Shown piece by piece: positions 10,846 to 24,056 of a stretch of 64,000 bases of DNA. How positions within the stretch are numbered: the first letter of the stretch is position 1; each line of letters begins with the position of its first letter. The DNA is taken from NCBI RefSeq assembly GCF_004379255.2, contig NC_056039.1, forward strand, positions 26,177,883-26,241,882. The letters run 5' to 3'. The stretch comes from Salvia splendens (lineage: Eukaryota > Streptophyta > Magnoliopsida > Lamiales > Lamiaceae). Below the pieces are notes generated by a model. It worked only from the letters and a program-made list of their open reading frames with translations. It was not told the origin of the DNA and made no database searches. The translations under genes were made by a program, and so were the position numbers.

Positions 10846-12262
10846 GGAGGCGAGTGGGCGTCACGCATGGCCTGGGAGCGCGCCACGTCACCTCGGCGCG
10901 TGGCGAGCCGTCCCGCGTTTCGTCGCGGCGGGACGGGACGGGTTGCGTGACGGGCTGGTGACGGGACGAGACGCTGCAACGCGTCCCGCCCCGGTTCCGT
11001 CACTGCGGAACGAAACACGGCCACCCGCGTGACGCGTTGCGGGTGGCCTAAGGGGAAGAGCGTGACTTGAACTATACATCAAAAGATAAAATACATTTGA
11101 AGGATACCAAACTGACTCAAAACTATATTAACCATTAAAACATGTCAAAATTGCATCACCCCTAAGCAAATACTTCTAAAATTAAGAAGACAATAAAAGT
11201 AGAGTAGGCCAAAACTGGTGCACCCAATTAAGAAAAATGAAGTGGGATGATGATCATAAAAAAAGGAAAACGCGTTTGCAGTTCCTAATTGAATGATACA
11301 AATCATAATTTGCTATTCCTTGAAATCGTCGTTGTCATCAACTGGAATTGGCTGGTTCCTCCAATACACTGCAAGAGCACTCCCACCTAACTGTAATATG
11401 CAAAAAACACAAGCTCTGTTAAAACACACACTTAATGGCCAAAATAGTGTAGGTAGTTAATGCAAGACCCACCGCCATGCAAACAACGCTCACGGCTGAA
11501 GGAACGGCGACGAGGGGGTTCGTAAAGTGCTTCTGGGCCAATAGAAATCCAAGTGCAGAACTCTGATTGTATGATCAAGACCATGTTAGAGGAAGATGGT
11601 CTCTTTAGCTTCATTTCTAGACCAAAATATGCAAGTTCACCCCATACAATAAAGTTGTCATTACTTTATACGTATTGAATGTGACGCATACCTGCATTCC
11701 ACATTCTATAGAAATGGTCCTGGAAGTTGATTCACCAAACGATATTTTTGACACCAAATAACCAAGGAAAAATGCTGCAGCATGCAAGAAGGCCCCTGCC
11801 AATAATAATTGTGCTCCCTGACTTTTCAGGACTTCTGCAACTTGCCCGATCTGACAAAAGAAATAGGTGTTGCACACCAAGAAAACGAAAGATACATGTA
11901 AAAGGAGAAGGAAGCTAATAAACGAGTGCAGAAACAAAAGGATTTTTTACCAAGCAATATGAGAGTCTTATCATTGGTTTTTAACTTGTGAACTTACCGG
12001 GCTTGCGCAGAGAAGGGTGGTCAAGATAACTCCAATTAAAGGTGCAACAGTAATTATTTTTGAGGTGAACTTTGGAAAAAAACTCATTTGCTAGAACTGC
12101 AAAACAGAGAACAAGTTTCATTCAATTTAAAAAACACACCTACCTTTGGGGAGATCTAGAAAGGTGAAGAGATCAAGCAGATTTTGCCATATACTGATGC
12201 TGAAAATTTTAACATAAGCAGATTACCCCCAATAATAGTTGGTAGTAGCACAACCTGAAAAG

Positions 12263-12386
12263 TCTTGATAGAAATCCATGGGTTCCATCCTAAAACCAAT
12301 TGGTGATAGGAGGAGGGGCCCATGAGACTTATATACTAGTTTCAGTTTTCTCTTGACACCGATGTGGGACAGTTATATGTTATATG
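12263..12386. repeat. Short dispersed repeat abutting a cut BASS exon
   Basis: The block ends in CCGATGTGGGAC, a motif shared with the TRIM LTRs at 35.5 kb and with many plant LTR/TRIM ends. Its left edge coincides with the truncation of the BASS exon, so it may be the remnant of the insertion or deletion that removed the missing exon sequence. Confidence 0.4.
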
Positions 12387-12487
12387 TTACACGGCTTGGG
12401 AATTTCTTCCCACTATTTCTAACAATCGCAAGACAAATTATTGTACTCTTCTAAGACAGGGTTATATCAATCGAAGTTGGAGAAAAC

Positions 12488-15400
12488 ATGAGCTTCAAAG
12501 CTGGAATGAAGAAACGAACAGTGCCAATGTTCATGGGCTACGAAATGGTTAATTCCTTGAGATCTACTCTCTTGAGAATTGTGTTTATCGTTTGTCATTT
12601 AACAAGCAAGACCAATTTAGACTTGGTAGTAGTAATTGAGATGCATGGATTGTTGAATATACCAATGCACATATGGTTCAATATAATTGTGTACTTACTG
12701 GTGGAGACAATATTGTCAAATTATTTGAACGTGTTGTTATAAACTACAATGATCACGAGGTGGTCGCAATGGTCTCCGATGTGAACCATGGTAACAATCC
12801 AAATGAATGGTTTGTTGGTACAGGTGCCACATGTCATGTGTGCTCTGAAAGAAGCATTTTTTCTACCTACAAATCTGTTGGAGGTAGAAAAGTACGTATG
12901 GGAAACCAAGCCTCTTCTAAGGTGGTTGGTGTGGGTAATGTGTTCCTAAAATTAGGGTCTGGAAAAGTTCTTACCCTTAGGGATGTACTGCATGTCCCAG
13001 ACATCCGAAATAATTTGGTGTCAGGCTCACTTCTAGTAAATCATGGATTTTCACTAGAATTTGAGTGTGAAAAGGTTATATTGACCAAGTATGAAAAGTT
13101 CATAGGTGAAGGTCACCTAGTGAATGGGCTTTTTGAGCTGAATGTTACGGTCATTCACCGTGGAAAAGGAATAAGCAATAAGGAAGATGACACATCCTCT
13201 TATTTGCTTGAAAGCTCTGATTTATGGCATAATAGATTGGGGCATGTAAATCTAAATGCTATAAAAAGATTAGTAAATCTTAATTTACTAAAAGTAGATA
13301 AGTTTAACTCACAAGAAAGATGGGAAGTGTGTGTGTTGAAGCCAAAATGGCTAAACTGTCGTTCCATTCGGTAGAGCGAAGCACAAAACCTCTTGAATTG
13401 ATCCATATAGACGTATGTGATTTGAAATTTGTGCAAACAAGAGGTGGTAAAAAGTATTTCATCACGTTTATAGATGATTGCACAAGGTATTGTTACCTTT
13501 ACTTATTAAGAAGTAAAGATGAGGCAGTTGAAGCGGTCAAAGACTTCAAAAATGAAGCTGAAAATCAACTTAATTGTCGAATTAAGTGTGTTCAAAGTGA
13601 TAGAGGTGGTGAGTATGTAGCGCCGTTTGCAGAATTATGCCATGCAAGTGGAATTATTCACCAAACCACAGCTCCATATTCTCCTCAATCAAATGGTGTT
13701 GCTGAACGCAAAAATCGAACACTAAAAGAGATGATGAACGCTCTGTTGATTAATTCTGGTTTATCCCAGAACATGTAGGGGGAGGCTGTGTTAACAGCGC
13801 ATTATATCCTGGACAAAATTCCACTAAAAAATAGGGATGTGACTCCTTATGAGTTGTGGAAAGGGAAGAAACCTTCGTATTCATACCTCAAAGTGTGGGG
13901 GTGTTTAGCTAAGGTAGAAGTGCCACCTCCAAAACAAGTTGCAATAGGCCCTAAAACAGTCGATTGCATCTTTATTGGCCATGCACTTAATAGTAGTGCC
14001 TATCGTTTCCTAGTTCATAGATCAGCTGTGCCTGGCGTGGCTGAAGGAACAACGATTGAGTCAAGGAATGCTATATTCTTTGAGAATGTTTACCCTTGCA
14101 AGAGGCAAGAGGATCGTTCTAGTGAAAGAATGATGGATGAATCCACTAGTTCTAATCCTCCAAAAAGGACGAGGTCAAGTCTTGAGGATATTGAACCAAG
14201 ACGTGGTAAAAGAGTTAAAGTTGCTAAAATATTTGGTCCCGACTTCATAACTTTTATGTTGGATGGCGAACCAAAGTCATTGGCGGAAGCTCTGTCTGGC
14301 CCAGACGCAGCGTGGTGGCAAGAAGCTATCAATAGTGAAATTGAATCCATCATGAGAAATAACACTTGGGTGTTAGTAGACTTGCCTGAAGGCTGTAAGG
14401 CTTTAGGGTGCAAGTGGATTCTGAAAAGGAAATATAAGCCCGATGGTACTATAGATAAGTACAAAGCTCGCCTAGTTGTCCAAGGCTTTAAGCAGAAAGA
14501 AGGGCATGACTTTTTTTATACCTATTCACCTGTTACGAGAATCACTTCCATTCGGGTGCTTCTTGCGATTGCTGCTTTGCACAATCTCGATATTCACTAA
14601 ATGGATGTGAAAACTGCGTTTCTGATTGGTGATCTGGAAGAAGAAATATATATGGAACAACCCGAAGGGTTTGTTGTGCCTGGGCAAGAGCGTAAAGTAT
14701 GCAAACTGGTAAAGTCATTATATGGGTTGAAGCAAGCACCATTAAATTGGCATTTAAAATTTGACAACATGATGTTGGCAAATGGATTCACTATCAATGA
14801 GTGCGATAAGTGTGTTTACATTAAGAACACAGATAACGGTTTTGTTATTGTTTGTCTTTATATAGATGATATGTTGATTACAGGCAGCAATAGTGCCATT
14901 ATCAACGAAACCTAAAATATGTTGAAGAGAAATTTCGACATGAAAGATATGGGTTTAGCTGATGTGATTCTCAGAATCAAAATTAAAAGGAATCATGAGG
15001 GAATTGCTCTGACACAATTCCATTATATTGAGAAAGTGCTAAAGAAATTTCACTCGTTCGATTGTGAGCCAGCTAAGACTCCATTGGAACCCAACATGCA
15101 TTTGAGTAAGCACACGGGTGAGACTATAGCTCAAGAAGAATATGCAAAGATCATAGGGAGTTTGATGTTTATTACAAACTGCACCCGACCAAATCTTGCG
15201 TGTACGGTGAATAAGCTGAGCCGATTTACGAGCAACAACCCAAGCAAGGAACATTGGAAAGCTCTGCGTAGGGTTTTGAGATACTTGAAGTATACTCTTA
15301 ACTTTGAGCTGCAGTACACAAGATATCCCCAAGTACTTGAAGGGTACTGTGATGCAAATTGGATCTCTGATTCAAAAGACTCGTTCTCGACGAGTGGTTA

Positions 15401-15812
15401 TGTGTTCACTGTGGGGGGTGGTGTTGTGTCGTGGAAGTCGACGAAACAAACGTGTACAGCTCGTTCCACCATGGAATCTGAGTTTATCGCATTGGATAAA
15501 GCAGAGGAAGAAGCCGAGTGGCTCAAAAATTTCCTAGAATGTATTCCATATTGGAAGAAGCCAGTGCCGACAGTAGTGATATACTGTGATAGTCAAGCAG
15601 CTATAGGGAGAGCACATAGTGGCTTATACAACGGTAAGTCTCGACATATTCGTCGGCGACATAATACCGTCAGACAATTGATCACAAGTGGTGTTATCAC
15701 AGTTGACTATGTAAGGTCAGTTGATAACTTAGCGGATCCGCTAACAAAAGGTTTAAACCGTGATCAAATGTATAAATTGCTAAAAGGAATGGGACTGAAA
15801 ACCACATCTTAA
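12488..15812 (+). pseudogene. Copia-1 gag-pol remnant
   Basis: The domain order is copia-type: protease (about 12790-13000), GAG-pre-integrase (LWHNRLGH near 13220), integrase (13390-13790), reverse transcriptase (YIDD near 14865) and RNase H (DANW near 15350 to the end, PLTKGL). The frame is broken by a shift near 13320-13370 and by stops at 13776-13778, 14598-14600 and 14913-14915. The protease active site reads VGTGATCH instead of the expected DTG or DSG, so the catalytic Asp is lost. It cannot be autonomous. Confidence 0.9.
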
Positions 15813-16394
15813 AAGATGATTATAGTGGTAACCCAACCATACGATTGGAGATCTCATAGGCTTGGTTCAATGGGAAAACGAAGCTATATGAATCTAGTTG
15901 TAACACTCGAAAGATTTTTAATCTTCGCCCATTCTTTAGAAAGCATTGAGTGTTGTAACCTGCATGTGGTAGGAGGCTAAGTTTTGACTTTTAATGATTC
16001 TTGGAAACCTCAAGGGGGTGGGTATTGCAGGATACCTGGAAAAGAATCACCTATGTAAGTGAAGAAGTATGGGCCGCTTCAACATGTGAATCACTTATGA
16101 GTCCATAGTGGTGTTCCATGGCCAGTAAAGGACACAAACGTGAGAACTGATGAGTTTGTAAATAATATTGTGTCAATATTATTGTCTCAGTATACACCAA
16201 GGAGGAATGGTTCAAGGCATTACGTCCACCAGGCCACCGGTATGCCCGACAGTGTTGACTATGGAAAGTTCAAAGCCCCAAGCTACTATTCCAAATGCAA
16301 TATTGTTTCTCGAGAATTGAGCAAAGAGTCTGCATACATGCATACATGTCTGGTGTTGGTTTGAGCTTGCAGCGCTCTAACCAATGTGGGGGAT

Positions 16395-16939
16395 TGTTGG
16401 AAAAAACGTGTGATACACGTGTGATAAAGGCAAGACTTTTGGCCTTTCATGTGGCTAAGTCATTTGGCCTTTCACCCCCAAATAATTTATGTAGTGTCTT
16501 TATGCTTTGATCTTTCATGTCTCCATCTCTAGCCTATATAAGGCATGGAGTGGTAGATGGAAAACATACGAACACCAACAACAAACATTCTCTCTTTTCT
16601 CTCAAGGTCTCTACATCATAGTGTGCATCTTAGGAGCATTGTCTAGCTCGATTCTCGGAACTCCATCAAGTTCGCCGGTGCCTAGCGGGTTTGAGGTGCT
16701 TCTACACGCTAGGAGGAAGTCGTTTTATCTTTGGGGGCAATACGTCATTCCGTGAGCACTAGCCGAGGCGTAATTTGTCTTGCGGAAAGAGGGCTTTCCT
16801 CGACTCGACTTATAAATTTGGTTTGCTTTCTTTCCGTTGTAATTTTCATTCATCTTTTTGTAGCAAGTTTTCTTTCGGTTGTATTAGTTAGAGTACCGCC
16901 TGTACACGGCTTAGGAATTTCTTCCCACTATTTCTATCA
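16395..16939 (+). repeat. Copia-1 3' LTR
   Basis: It begins TGTTGG and ends with a block shared with the 12387-12424 remnant (ACACGGCTT, AATTTCTTCCCACTATTTCTA). The middle holds a likely LTR promoter (CTATATAAGG near 16532). The 44 bp to the next element (16940-16983) show nothing else. Confidence 0.75.
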
Positions 16940-16983
16940 TAAAATCCATGAACTCGAGATAAATGAACAAATGTAACACATAC

Positions 16984-17373
16984 TGATACAGTTAAGGAAT
17001 GGAAGATTTACAAGAGGGGAGAGAGAGGAGTGGTCTGGCCGAGCAACAAGCAACAGCAGTAGAGGGAATTTCGAATTAGTTTGTTAGCAAAAATATCTCT
17101 GGGTTGTTAGGTTGTTAGTCAATTTCCTATTTTCATGTAATTTGAATTTCAAGCAGCAGATATAGTAGTCTATAAATAGAGAGAACCGAAGGTGAGAAAT
17201 CATCTCTGAAAGTGATCATATTTAGGACGACTCCGTCGTAGGGCATCCTTGTGAGGATTGTTTTTCTTCCATTTATTTCCAGCAATAAAAGTCCCAGTTC
17301 CTTTCTCTCTAATTCAGTGTTTGATTTAGCAAACCTCGTGCTAATTCTGTGTGGGTAGCCTTTACTCCTAACA
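16984..17373 (+). repeat. Gypsy-1 5' LTR
   Basis: 390 bp, TG...CA ends, with CTATAAATAG (near 17171) as the likely promoter TATA box. The same box is at 21922 in the other LTR. The PBS region that follows begins ATTGGTGTAGTG. Confidence 0.9.
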
Positions 17374-17389
17374 ATTGGTGTAGTGAACG

Positions 17390-20300
17390 ATGGTTAACTC
17401 GCGGGCGGATTCCCGCCTGGACGGTTTGGAGAAGACTACCGAGGACCTTGAACAGAGCAGGGTCAAATTATCAGCAGCAGTCGAGGAACTCAATGCCTAA
17501 TTCCGGCAGACTGACGAGCAGGTGACAGTTTTAGGGTCCAAACTCGACGCTATGGTTATGGAGATGCGTGCGAGTTTTGCGGCCCTCCAACGCAAGTCCC
17601 AAGCAGGGCCTGAGGATGACAGATCTTCTGAGAATCTGGAATCTAATTCGGTGGTTGCGGGGTGCAAATCACAGTCACCCATGCCGACCTTCGACGGGAC
17701 AGATGCCCTCGCGTGGCTGGCCAGGGCGTAGCAGTACTTTTTAATCTCGGAGACCCCAACCGAGAAACGAGTGGGCGTCGCAATGGTAGCTTAGGCAGGC
17801 CCTGCCGTGGTACCAGTTATTGCGTCAACAAACCTCTCTTGGACTCGGTTCGCGCGGGAGTTGATGAAACGATTCGGCAGAATCGGAGCGTTGGATGAAT
17901 ATGAAGCGTTTGCCGCGGTTCGTCACACCGGCTCTCTCGCTGACTACGTCGCGGCATTCGAGGCATGCCTCACACAGGTTTCGAATATCGCTTGCCATCA
18001 GTATCTGGGTTTCTTTATGGCGGCCCTTCGCCCTGAGGTACGCCTCCAGATGAAAGCAGCAAAGATCACTACTTACGAGGACGCGGTTGAACTAGCCCTC
18101 GACATCGACCTATTGGCTACGGCCCACTCCCCTAGACCAGCAGCTGGTCAGTAATTCACGCCGTCGGCCACGTTGGCCGGCCAATCAAACCGTTCGTCTT
18201 CCAGAGGTCCCTCCCCTGCGGCCTCCCACTTATCCTCTACAGGCTCTTCTCGGACCAGGCAACAAATGCTTTCGTAGCATGTCACAAGAGGAGTATAGGA
18301 AGCATATCGCGGCTGGTACATGTTTCAAATGTGGGTTGAAATTCGGACCGACTCATAGGTGTCCTCCCAAAACTCTCAATGTTCTGGTCTGTGAGGATGA
18401 CAATGAGGTTCTTGAGGATGAGGAGTTCGAGGGGCCTGCTCAGGAAGTTGAGCTGCAGCTCTCTGAATTATTGCTGAATGGTCTGGACACATCAAAACTA
18501 TGAAGCTATTTGGAGAAATTGGTTCGCACAGGATCAAAGTCATTGTGGATAGTGGCGCTAGCCACTGCTTTGTTTCGGAGCAATTGGCACAACTACTCCA
18601 GTTACCGATCACGCCCACTAAGCACTATTCTGTAATATTGGGCGATGGAACGTCACGTCGGGCAGAGGGGCTCTGCCAGAAGGTGCCTTTGGTTTTGGAG
18701 AATGAGAGCTTTGTGGTGTAATGCTATGTATTTCCTCTTCGCAACATTGACGTCATACTGGGGGTATCATGGCTCGAGACCCTCGGGTATGTCTTGGCCA
18801 ATTGGCAGCATTCCTCTATGGATTTCTCGGTCGATGGTCGGCCTGTGTCAATCAAAGGCGACCTGACCCATATGAGGCGTGCGTTCTCAACGCAAGACCG
18901 GCGCTCCCGGGAAAAAGGGGACTGCTGCTGGTTCCTTCGATCAGTGGAAAAGGAGTCAGCTCCGGTTTCTTTTGGCATCGGCACGGACCTGTCGCAGGCA
19001 GCACGGTCCCAGCTGCTGCAACTTTTGACCGCTTTCCCATCTGTTACAAAATCAGCCGGGGGTCTTCCTCCGATTCGCAGTGTTGACCATCAAATTCCGC
19101 TCCTGCCAGGTTCAGAACCTGTCTCGGTTCGCCCTTACCTCTATAACCACTTGCAGAAGGACGAGATGGAGAAGCTAGTAGCAGAAATGCTGGCTTCCGG
19201 GGTGATTCAGCCAAGTACAAGCCCGTACTCCAGCCCAGTCCTACTCGTCCGGAAGAAAGACGACTCGTGGCTTTCTGCGTCGATTATAGGGAATTGAACA
19301 AGAGGACGGTCCTTGATAAATACCCCATTCCGGTCATCCATGAGCTTCTCGACGAATTACATGGCGCTAGATGGTTCAGCAAGATTGATTTGAAGGCAGG
19401 ATACCACCAAATCGGGTGGCTGCTAGGGACGTTCACAAGACCGCATTTCGCACGCAATCCGGTCATTATGAGTTTTTAGTAATGTCGTTCGGCCTCACCA
19501 ACGCCCCGGCCACGTTTCAAGGTTTGATGAATGACATCTTCCGGCCAGCCTTGCGAAAGTTCGTCCTGGTTTTCTTTGATGACATCCTCATTTATAGCAC
19601 CTCATGGGAGGCACATCTGCAGCATCTACAACACGTTTTTCAAACCCTCCACGCCCACTCCCTCGTGGTCAATCCCAAGAAATGTTTGCTGGGACACCAT
19701 AGCGTGGAGTATCTTAGTCATATCGTGTCCTATGATGGGGTGAAGATGGATCCCGCGAAGATCTCGGCAGTTTTACGGTGGCCGACTCCCTCGAACTTGA
19801 AGAGTGTTAGGGGTTTCCTCGGTTTAACCGGATACTACCGACGATTCATTTGTAATTATGGAAGGATCGCAGCCCCCCTCACCGCCCTTCTAAAGAAGCC
19901 TCTAGCTCCATCCGCCAAACGAGCATGGGCATGGCCAACCGACGCAGCAGCCGCGTTCGAAGCCATTAAGGAGGCACCGACGTCGGCACCTCTTCTCCGA
20001 ACGCCAGATTTTACCAAAGAATTCGTCATTGAATGTGATGCCTCGAGTCGGGGGCTGGGCGCGGTTCTAATGCAGGAGCGCCAATCAATTGCCTACTGCA
20101 GCAAAACACTGTCTTCCCGATGGCTCGCTAATTCAGCCTACGAGAAAGAGTTGATGGCTCTAGTTTTTTAAATCCATCATTGGCGCCCTTACTTACTCGG
20201 CCGCCGCTTTGTGGTCCACACGGATCAACGGAGCCTGCGTTAACTTTTGGCCCATCCCTTGGCTACTCCGGCTCAGCAGAACTGGGCTGCGAAACATTTA

Positions 20301-21805
20301 GGCTACGATTTTACGATCGTCTACAAGGAAGGCCGCCTCAATAAAGCTGCCGACGCCCTCTCGCATCGCGATGAAACAACACTAGAGCTCTCGGCTGTGT
20401 CACGACCAACCTGGCCGGAATGGTCCACCGTCCAGTCCACCATTTCCGCCGACCCAGCTCTGGCTAAAATCAAAACTGACTTGGAGGCAGGGCATCCTTC
20501 ATCTCTCCACTATGAGCTGATTCATATGACTCTTTTCTACAAGGGTCGAATCGTGGTGCCTCCACAATCACCGTGGATTCAAAAATTGATTGCCGAGTTT
20601 CACATCACACCAACTGGTGGCCACTCCGGGGCCTATCGCACTTACCACCGACTCGCCTCGAACGTGTTTGGGAGGATGTCAGCATAGATTTCGTCTCCGG
20701 GTTACCTAAGGCGGGGGGGTTCGTTGTCGACCGTTTATCCAAATATGCACACTTCATGGGCTTGAGGCACCCATTTCCGGCTCGACAAGTGGCTGATACG
20801 TTCACAAATGAGATTATACGCCTCCATGGCATCCCTTGTTCCATCGTGTCGGATCGAGACCCGCTGTTCTTAAGCTCTTTCTCGAGAGAACTCTTCCGCA
20901 CTATGGGAACTAAGCTGAAAATGAGCTCAGCGTACCACCCCCAAACAGATGGGCAAACAGAGGTACTAAATCGGTGCCTGCAGACTTACCTCCACTGTTT
21001 TTCGTCCGACAGACCGAAGCAGTGGCACAAGTGGTTGTCTTGGGCTGAGTACTGCTATAACACTAGTGCCCATTTATCCGCAGGGACGACGTCATTCGAG
21101 GTAGTTTACGGCCGACCGCCCCCGACCATCCATGATTTCCTACCAGGTGAGATCAGAGCTCAGGAAGTTGTCGACACTCTCCAGTCTCGCAACGACGCCC
21201 TGGTACTTCTGTGCCACCACCTTCCACGCGCTCAAAATCGGATGACGGTCGCCGCTAACAAGCGACGTCGCGATATCCACTTCAATATCGGCGACATGGT
21301 CTATTTGAGGTAACCTGCACCGTCAGTCCACACTCTTTACGGTGTGAAATAGAAGCTTGCCCCTCGCTACTTCGGCCCATTTCGGGTCAGCGCGCGCATT
21401 GGCGGCTCTGCGTATCGCTTGGAGCTTCCCGCCTCAGCTTGAATTCACCAGGTTTTCCATGTCTCCTTGTTGAAACGAGCCATTGGGGAGGAGAGGGCTG
21501 AACCAACTTTGTTGGAGGGACTGACCGATTACGAGCCCCCATTCTTACCGGAGCGGGTACTGGACAGACGGGTGGTTGACCAGGAGGGGCAGCAGGTCAA
21601 GCATGTCCTGCTAAAATGGGATGGGCTAGACATTGAAGAGGCGACTTGGATGGATGAGGCTGATGTTTGTAGGCAGATTCCTTTTTTCAGCCTTGAGGAC
21701 AAGGCTGTTTTCACGGATGGGGCAGTTGATACAGTTAAGGAATGGAAGATTTACAAGAGGGGAGAGAGAGGAGTGGTCTGGCCGAGCAACAAGCAACAAC
21801 AGTAG
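17390..21805 (+). pseudogene. Gypsy-1 gag-pol with chromodomain, decayed
   Basis: In order: gag (17390-18170), a CCHC knuckle (CFKCG...HRCP near 18320), protease DSGASH (18550), RT with FFDD (near 19575), RNase H (DASSRGLGAVL near 20040), integrase (20580-21310) and a chromodomain (ERVLDRRVV...LLKWDG...ATWMDEADV, 21550-21660). Many stops and shifts occur, for example near 17498, 18152, 18720, 19290, 19478, 20170 and 20685. The integrase has lost most of its HHCC zinc domain: the frame jumps from GHSGAYRTYHRL to VWEDVSIDF without the CxxC half. The last codons run about 79 bp into the 3' LTR. Confidence 0.9.
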
Positions 21806-22124
21806 AGGGAATTTCGAATTGGTGTGTTAGCAAGAATATCTCTGGTTGTTCAGTTTGTTAGGTTGTTAGTCAATTTCCTAATTTCATGTAATTTGAATTT
21901 CAAGCAGCGGATATAGTAGTCTATAAATAGAGAGAACCGAATGAGAGAAATCATCTCTGAAAGTGATTATATTTAGGACGACTCCGTCATAGGGCCTCCT
22001 TGTGAGGATTGTTTTCCTTCCATTTATTTCCAGCAATAAAAGTCCCAGTTCCTTTCTCTCTAATTCGGTGTTTGATTTAGCACACCTCGTGCTAATTCTG
22101 TGTGGGTAGCCTTTACTCCTAACA
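21727..22124 (+). repeat. Gypsy-1 3' LTR
   Basis: 398 bp, highly similar to the 5' LTR. The differences are small indels and scattered substitutions. The pol frame ends inside it at 21805. Confidence 0.9.
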
Positions 22125-22693
22125 CATACACAATCACAAATCAACTAATCTGGTTGTTCATAGATTTTATGTGTTTAATCATCAATTGTGTTCATGGATT
22201 TTAAATTAATATAACTCTCTCGATTTAAAAAATAATTACGAATATATATAAAAAATTAAAGGTAACTTTATGAGAAAACAAACGACATATCAAATTTATT
22301 CAACCAAACATAGAATTTGAATGTCATTAGAATCCTTATAACATTACATTTAATTTGATACTATATGTTTTGTGAAAATATAATTTCAATTGAGAGAGTC
22401 ATGTGAAGTTCAAAGTTTTTAGATATTTTTAAGAGAGAGAAAGTGGTTAATTTTAATTAACTCTTTCGTGTTAACTAAATTACCCTTACATTGCTATTCT
22501 AGATGGCTTCTATTGCCATACAAGAGATGAAATCTTGACCGTTGATTTTAGGATATGATGGATATTGAGTGTTATTTGTTATACACTGGGGTGGTGGTAG
22601 TATTACCCTATAAGTATGCACAAACACATAATGAACTCGAGGTGCATAACTGGCCACAAATCAACTACTGTGCTCGTTATTGGATTTCATGGG
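22125..22693. other. BASS intron remnant with MITE-like pieces
   Basis: AT-rich, no ORF. ACTCTCTCGATT near 22213 and its diverged complement near 22392 could be the ends of a small MITE. The missing BASS exon was searched for here by eye and not found. Confidence 0.35.
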
Positions 22694-23496
22694 TGTAGGG
22701 ATCAGACGAATTCCGGATTCACTAATTACCGAGACCTCTTTGGTCTTGTTACAAGATGGCTCAGTCAAACCACCAACCAAGCGATTGATATATACAAAGA
22801 GCCTAGCTATTACAGTCAATGAACACAATAGCTATTATAGACTAAGTCCTCGAACTTAATCACTCCAAGATAAGCTTCAAAGAACCTGCACATTCAAAAC
22901 CCTCGTTAGAAACACAAGGAAACAGATCCACTCGGATCAAGTGCAAAAAGATTAAGAAATACAGAAATAGATTGCAAAGAACTATAGATCGAAGACTATG
23001 GCTCAAACACCCGCCAATAGTGAAGATGTATTCACAAGAACACAGATCCAAGGGAGCACAGGAGGTTTCAACCGTGAATCACCTCACACACACCAGAAAC
23101 CAGCCTCTATCCTCTCCTACACACCAGATCTGTCAATCTATCCGAAAGGATCTCACTACAACTCTCACCCAAGGAAACCCTAAGTTTCCAAAACTCAGGA
23201 AACCAAAATGGTTACCCTCCACACTTCTCACCAAATATCAAGCACCACTAAAACATGAAGGATCTCAGAGAAGAACTCAAGAAATCATCACAAAGATGAA
23301 GAAAACACTCGGAGGAAGGAAATCGCCAGAGAGTGAAAAGAGAGATAATGAAACGGCGCATAGGAGAGGAAAGCATATAGCCTAACAGGTAACAGGTAAG
23401 CGGGCTAGGGCAAGTAACAAGCCCAGTAACACTTGGGCCAAGATTATTAACAGCCCAAATGATGTCCACCAAAATTAAAAGCCCAACAAACCAACA
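22694..23496 (-). repeat. Copia-2 LTR, left copy (solo-LTR-like)
   Basis: 803 bp. It is part of a longer direct repeat: 22694-23848 matches 28750-29918, so the repeat continues 350 bp past the LTR into host DNA containing the BASS exon. Confidence 0.9.
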
Positions 23497-23567
23497 ATGG
23501 GCAGCTAAAGGGCATCCCTAATTGCATTGTAATAGGAAAATGTAGAAGAATCATAATTAAAGCTTAC

Positions 23568-23695
23568 GTTGTCATGAGAACTGAGAGTGCAACGTTGCTC
23601 TTAGATATGTATGTAGCAACATTCGATGCCTGGCCTCCAGGGCAGCAAGAAACCAAAATAAGTCCAGTGGCCAGAGGAGCAGACAATTTCAGCGT
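23568..23695 (-). pseudogene. Duplicate BASS exon trapped in copia-2
   Basis: This is a 128-bp copy of the native exon 29628-29755, with the same acceptor and donor (GTAAGC). It differs by at least one codon: Ser replaces the family Gly in YISKGNVAL. It lies between 16 bp of copia-2 LTR and a full LTR. Skipping, use or double use of this exon in transcripts cannot be told from sequence. Confidence 0.85.
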
Positions 23696-24056
23696 CTGTA
23701 TAACATTATTAATTGGATAAGCATCAGTTGGTGAAAGAAAATCATGATTCACAATCAAGTTCCTCGTAAATGTATTGCAACTGGGTTACAATAACACCAC
23801 ATCTTGTGGCCAATTATGACAAGTACAGACATAAGTATAGCAAACATAGCCCAACAAACCAACATGCTCCACCTTGGACATCATTCTAGGAAACCAATCT
23901 CACTATTAGCTAAGGTTAAAATTCATCATAGCCTACAAGGTAGTTCCCACAGCATCAAGAACAATGTTCACATGCATAGGGAAACCACCAGGTCTGCCTA
24001 ATAGGCTCCAGAGGGGCCGACACCCATTAGCCTATAGGACTTAATGCCTCCAGCCA

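Larger units (their letters stand above)
9109..11048 (-). mobile_element. Harbinger-type element, family A, ORF1 only
   Basis: TAA target duplications (9106-9108 and 11049-11051) flank inverted ends: GGTCATCCACAACG on the left, and the complement of GGCCACCCGCAACGCG on the right. A 3-bp TWA duplication is the PIF/Harbinger hallmark. The only coding content is a decayed ORF1; there is no DDE transposase. The right 200 bp is very GC-rich and contains its own inverted repeat around CCCACTCGC. Both ends, and the leader upstream of the start, match the transposase-only element at about 30.9-32.87 kb. Confidence 0.8.
12387..16939 (+). mobile_element. Copia-1, Ty1/copia retrotransposon, 5' truncated
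   Basis: The 3' LTR is 16395-16939 (TGTTGG...ATCA), preceded by the purine tract GTGGGGGAT. Only the last 38 bp of the 5' LTR remain (12387-12424, CACTATTTCTAACA). No primer-binding site follows them and most of gag is absent, so a large 5' deletion has occurred. The sense strand is opposite to the BASS gene it sits in. Confidence 0.85.
16984..22124 (+). mobile_element. Gypsy-1, full-length chromovirus-type LTR retrotransposon
   Basis: LTRs at 16984-17373 and 21727-22124 start TGATACAG and end CCTAACA. The target duplication CATAC is perfect (16979-16983 and 22125-22129). It inserted 44 bp beyond copia-1's 3' LTR. The interior encodes gag, protease, RT, RNase H, integrase and a chromodomain, all decayed. 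Confidence 0.92.
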
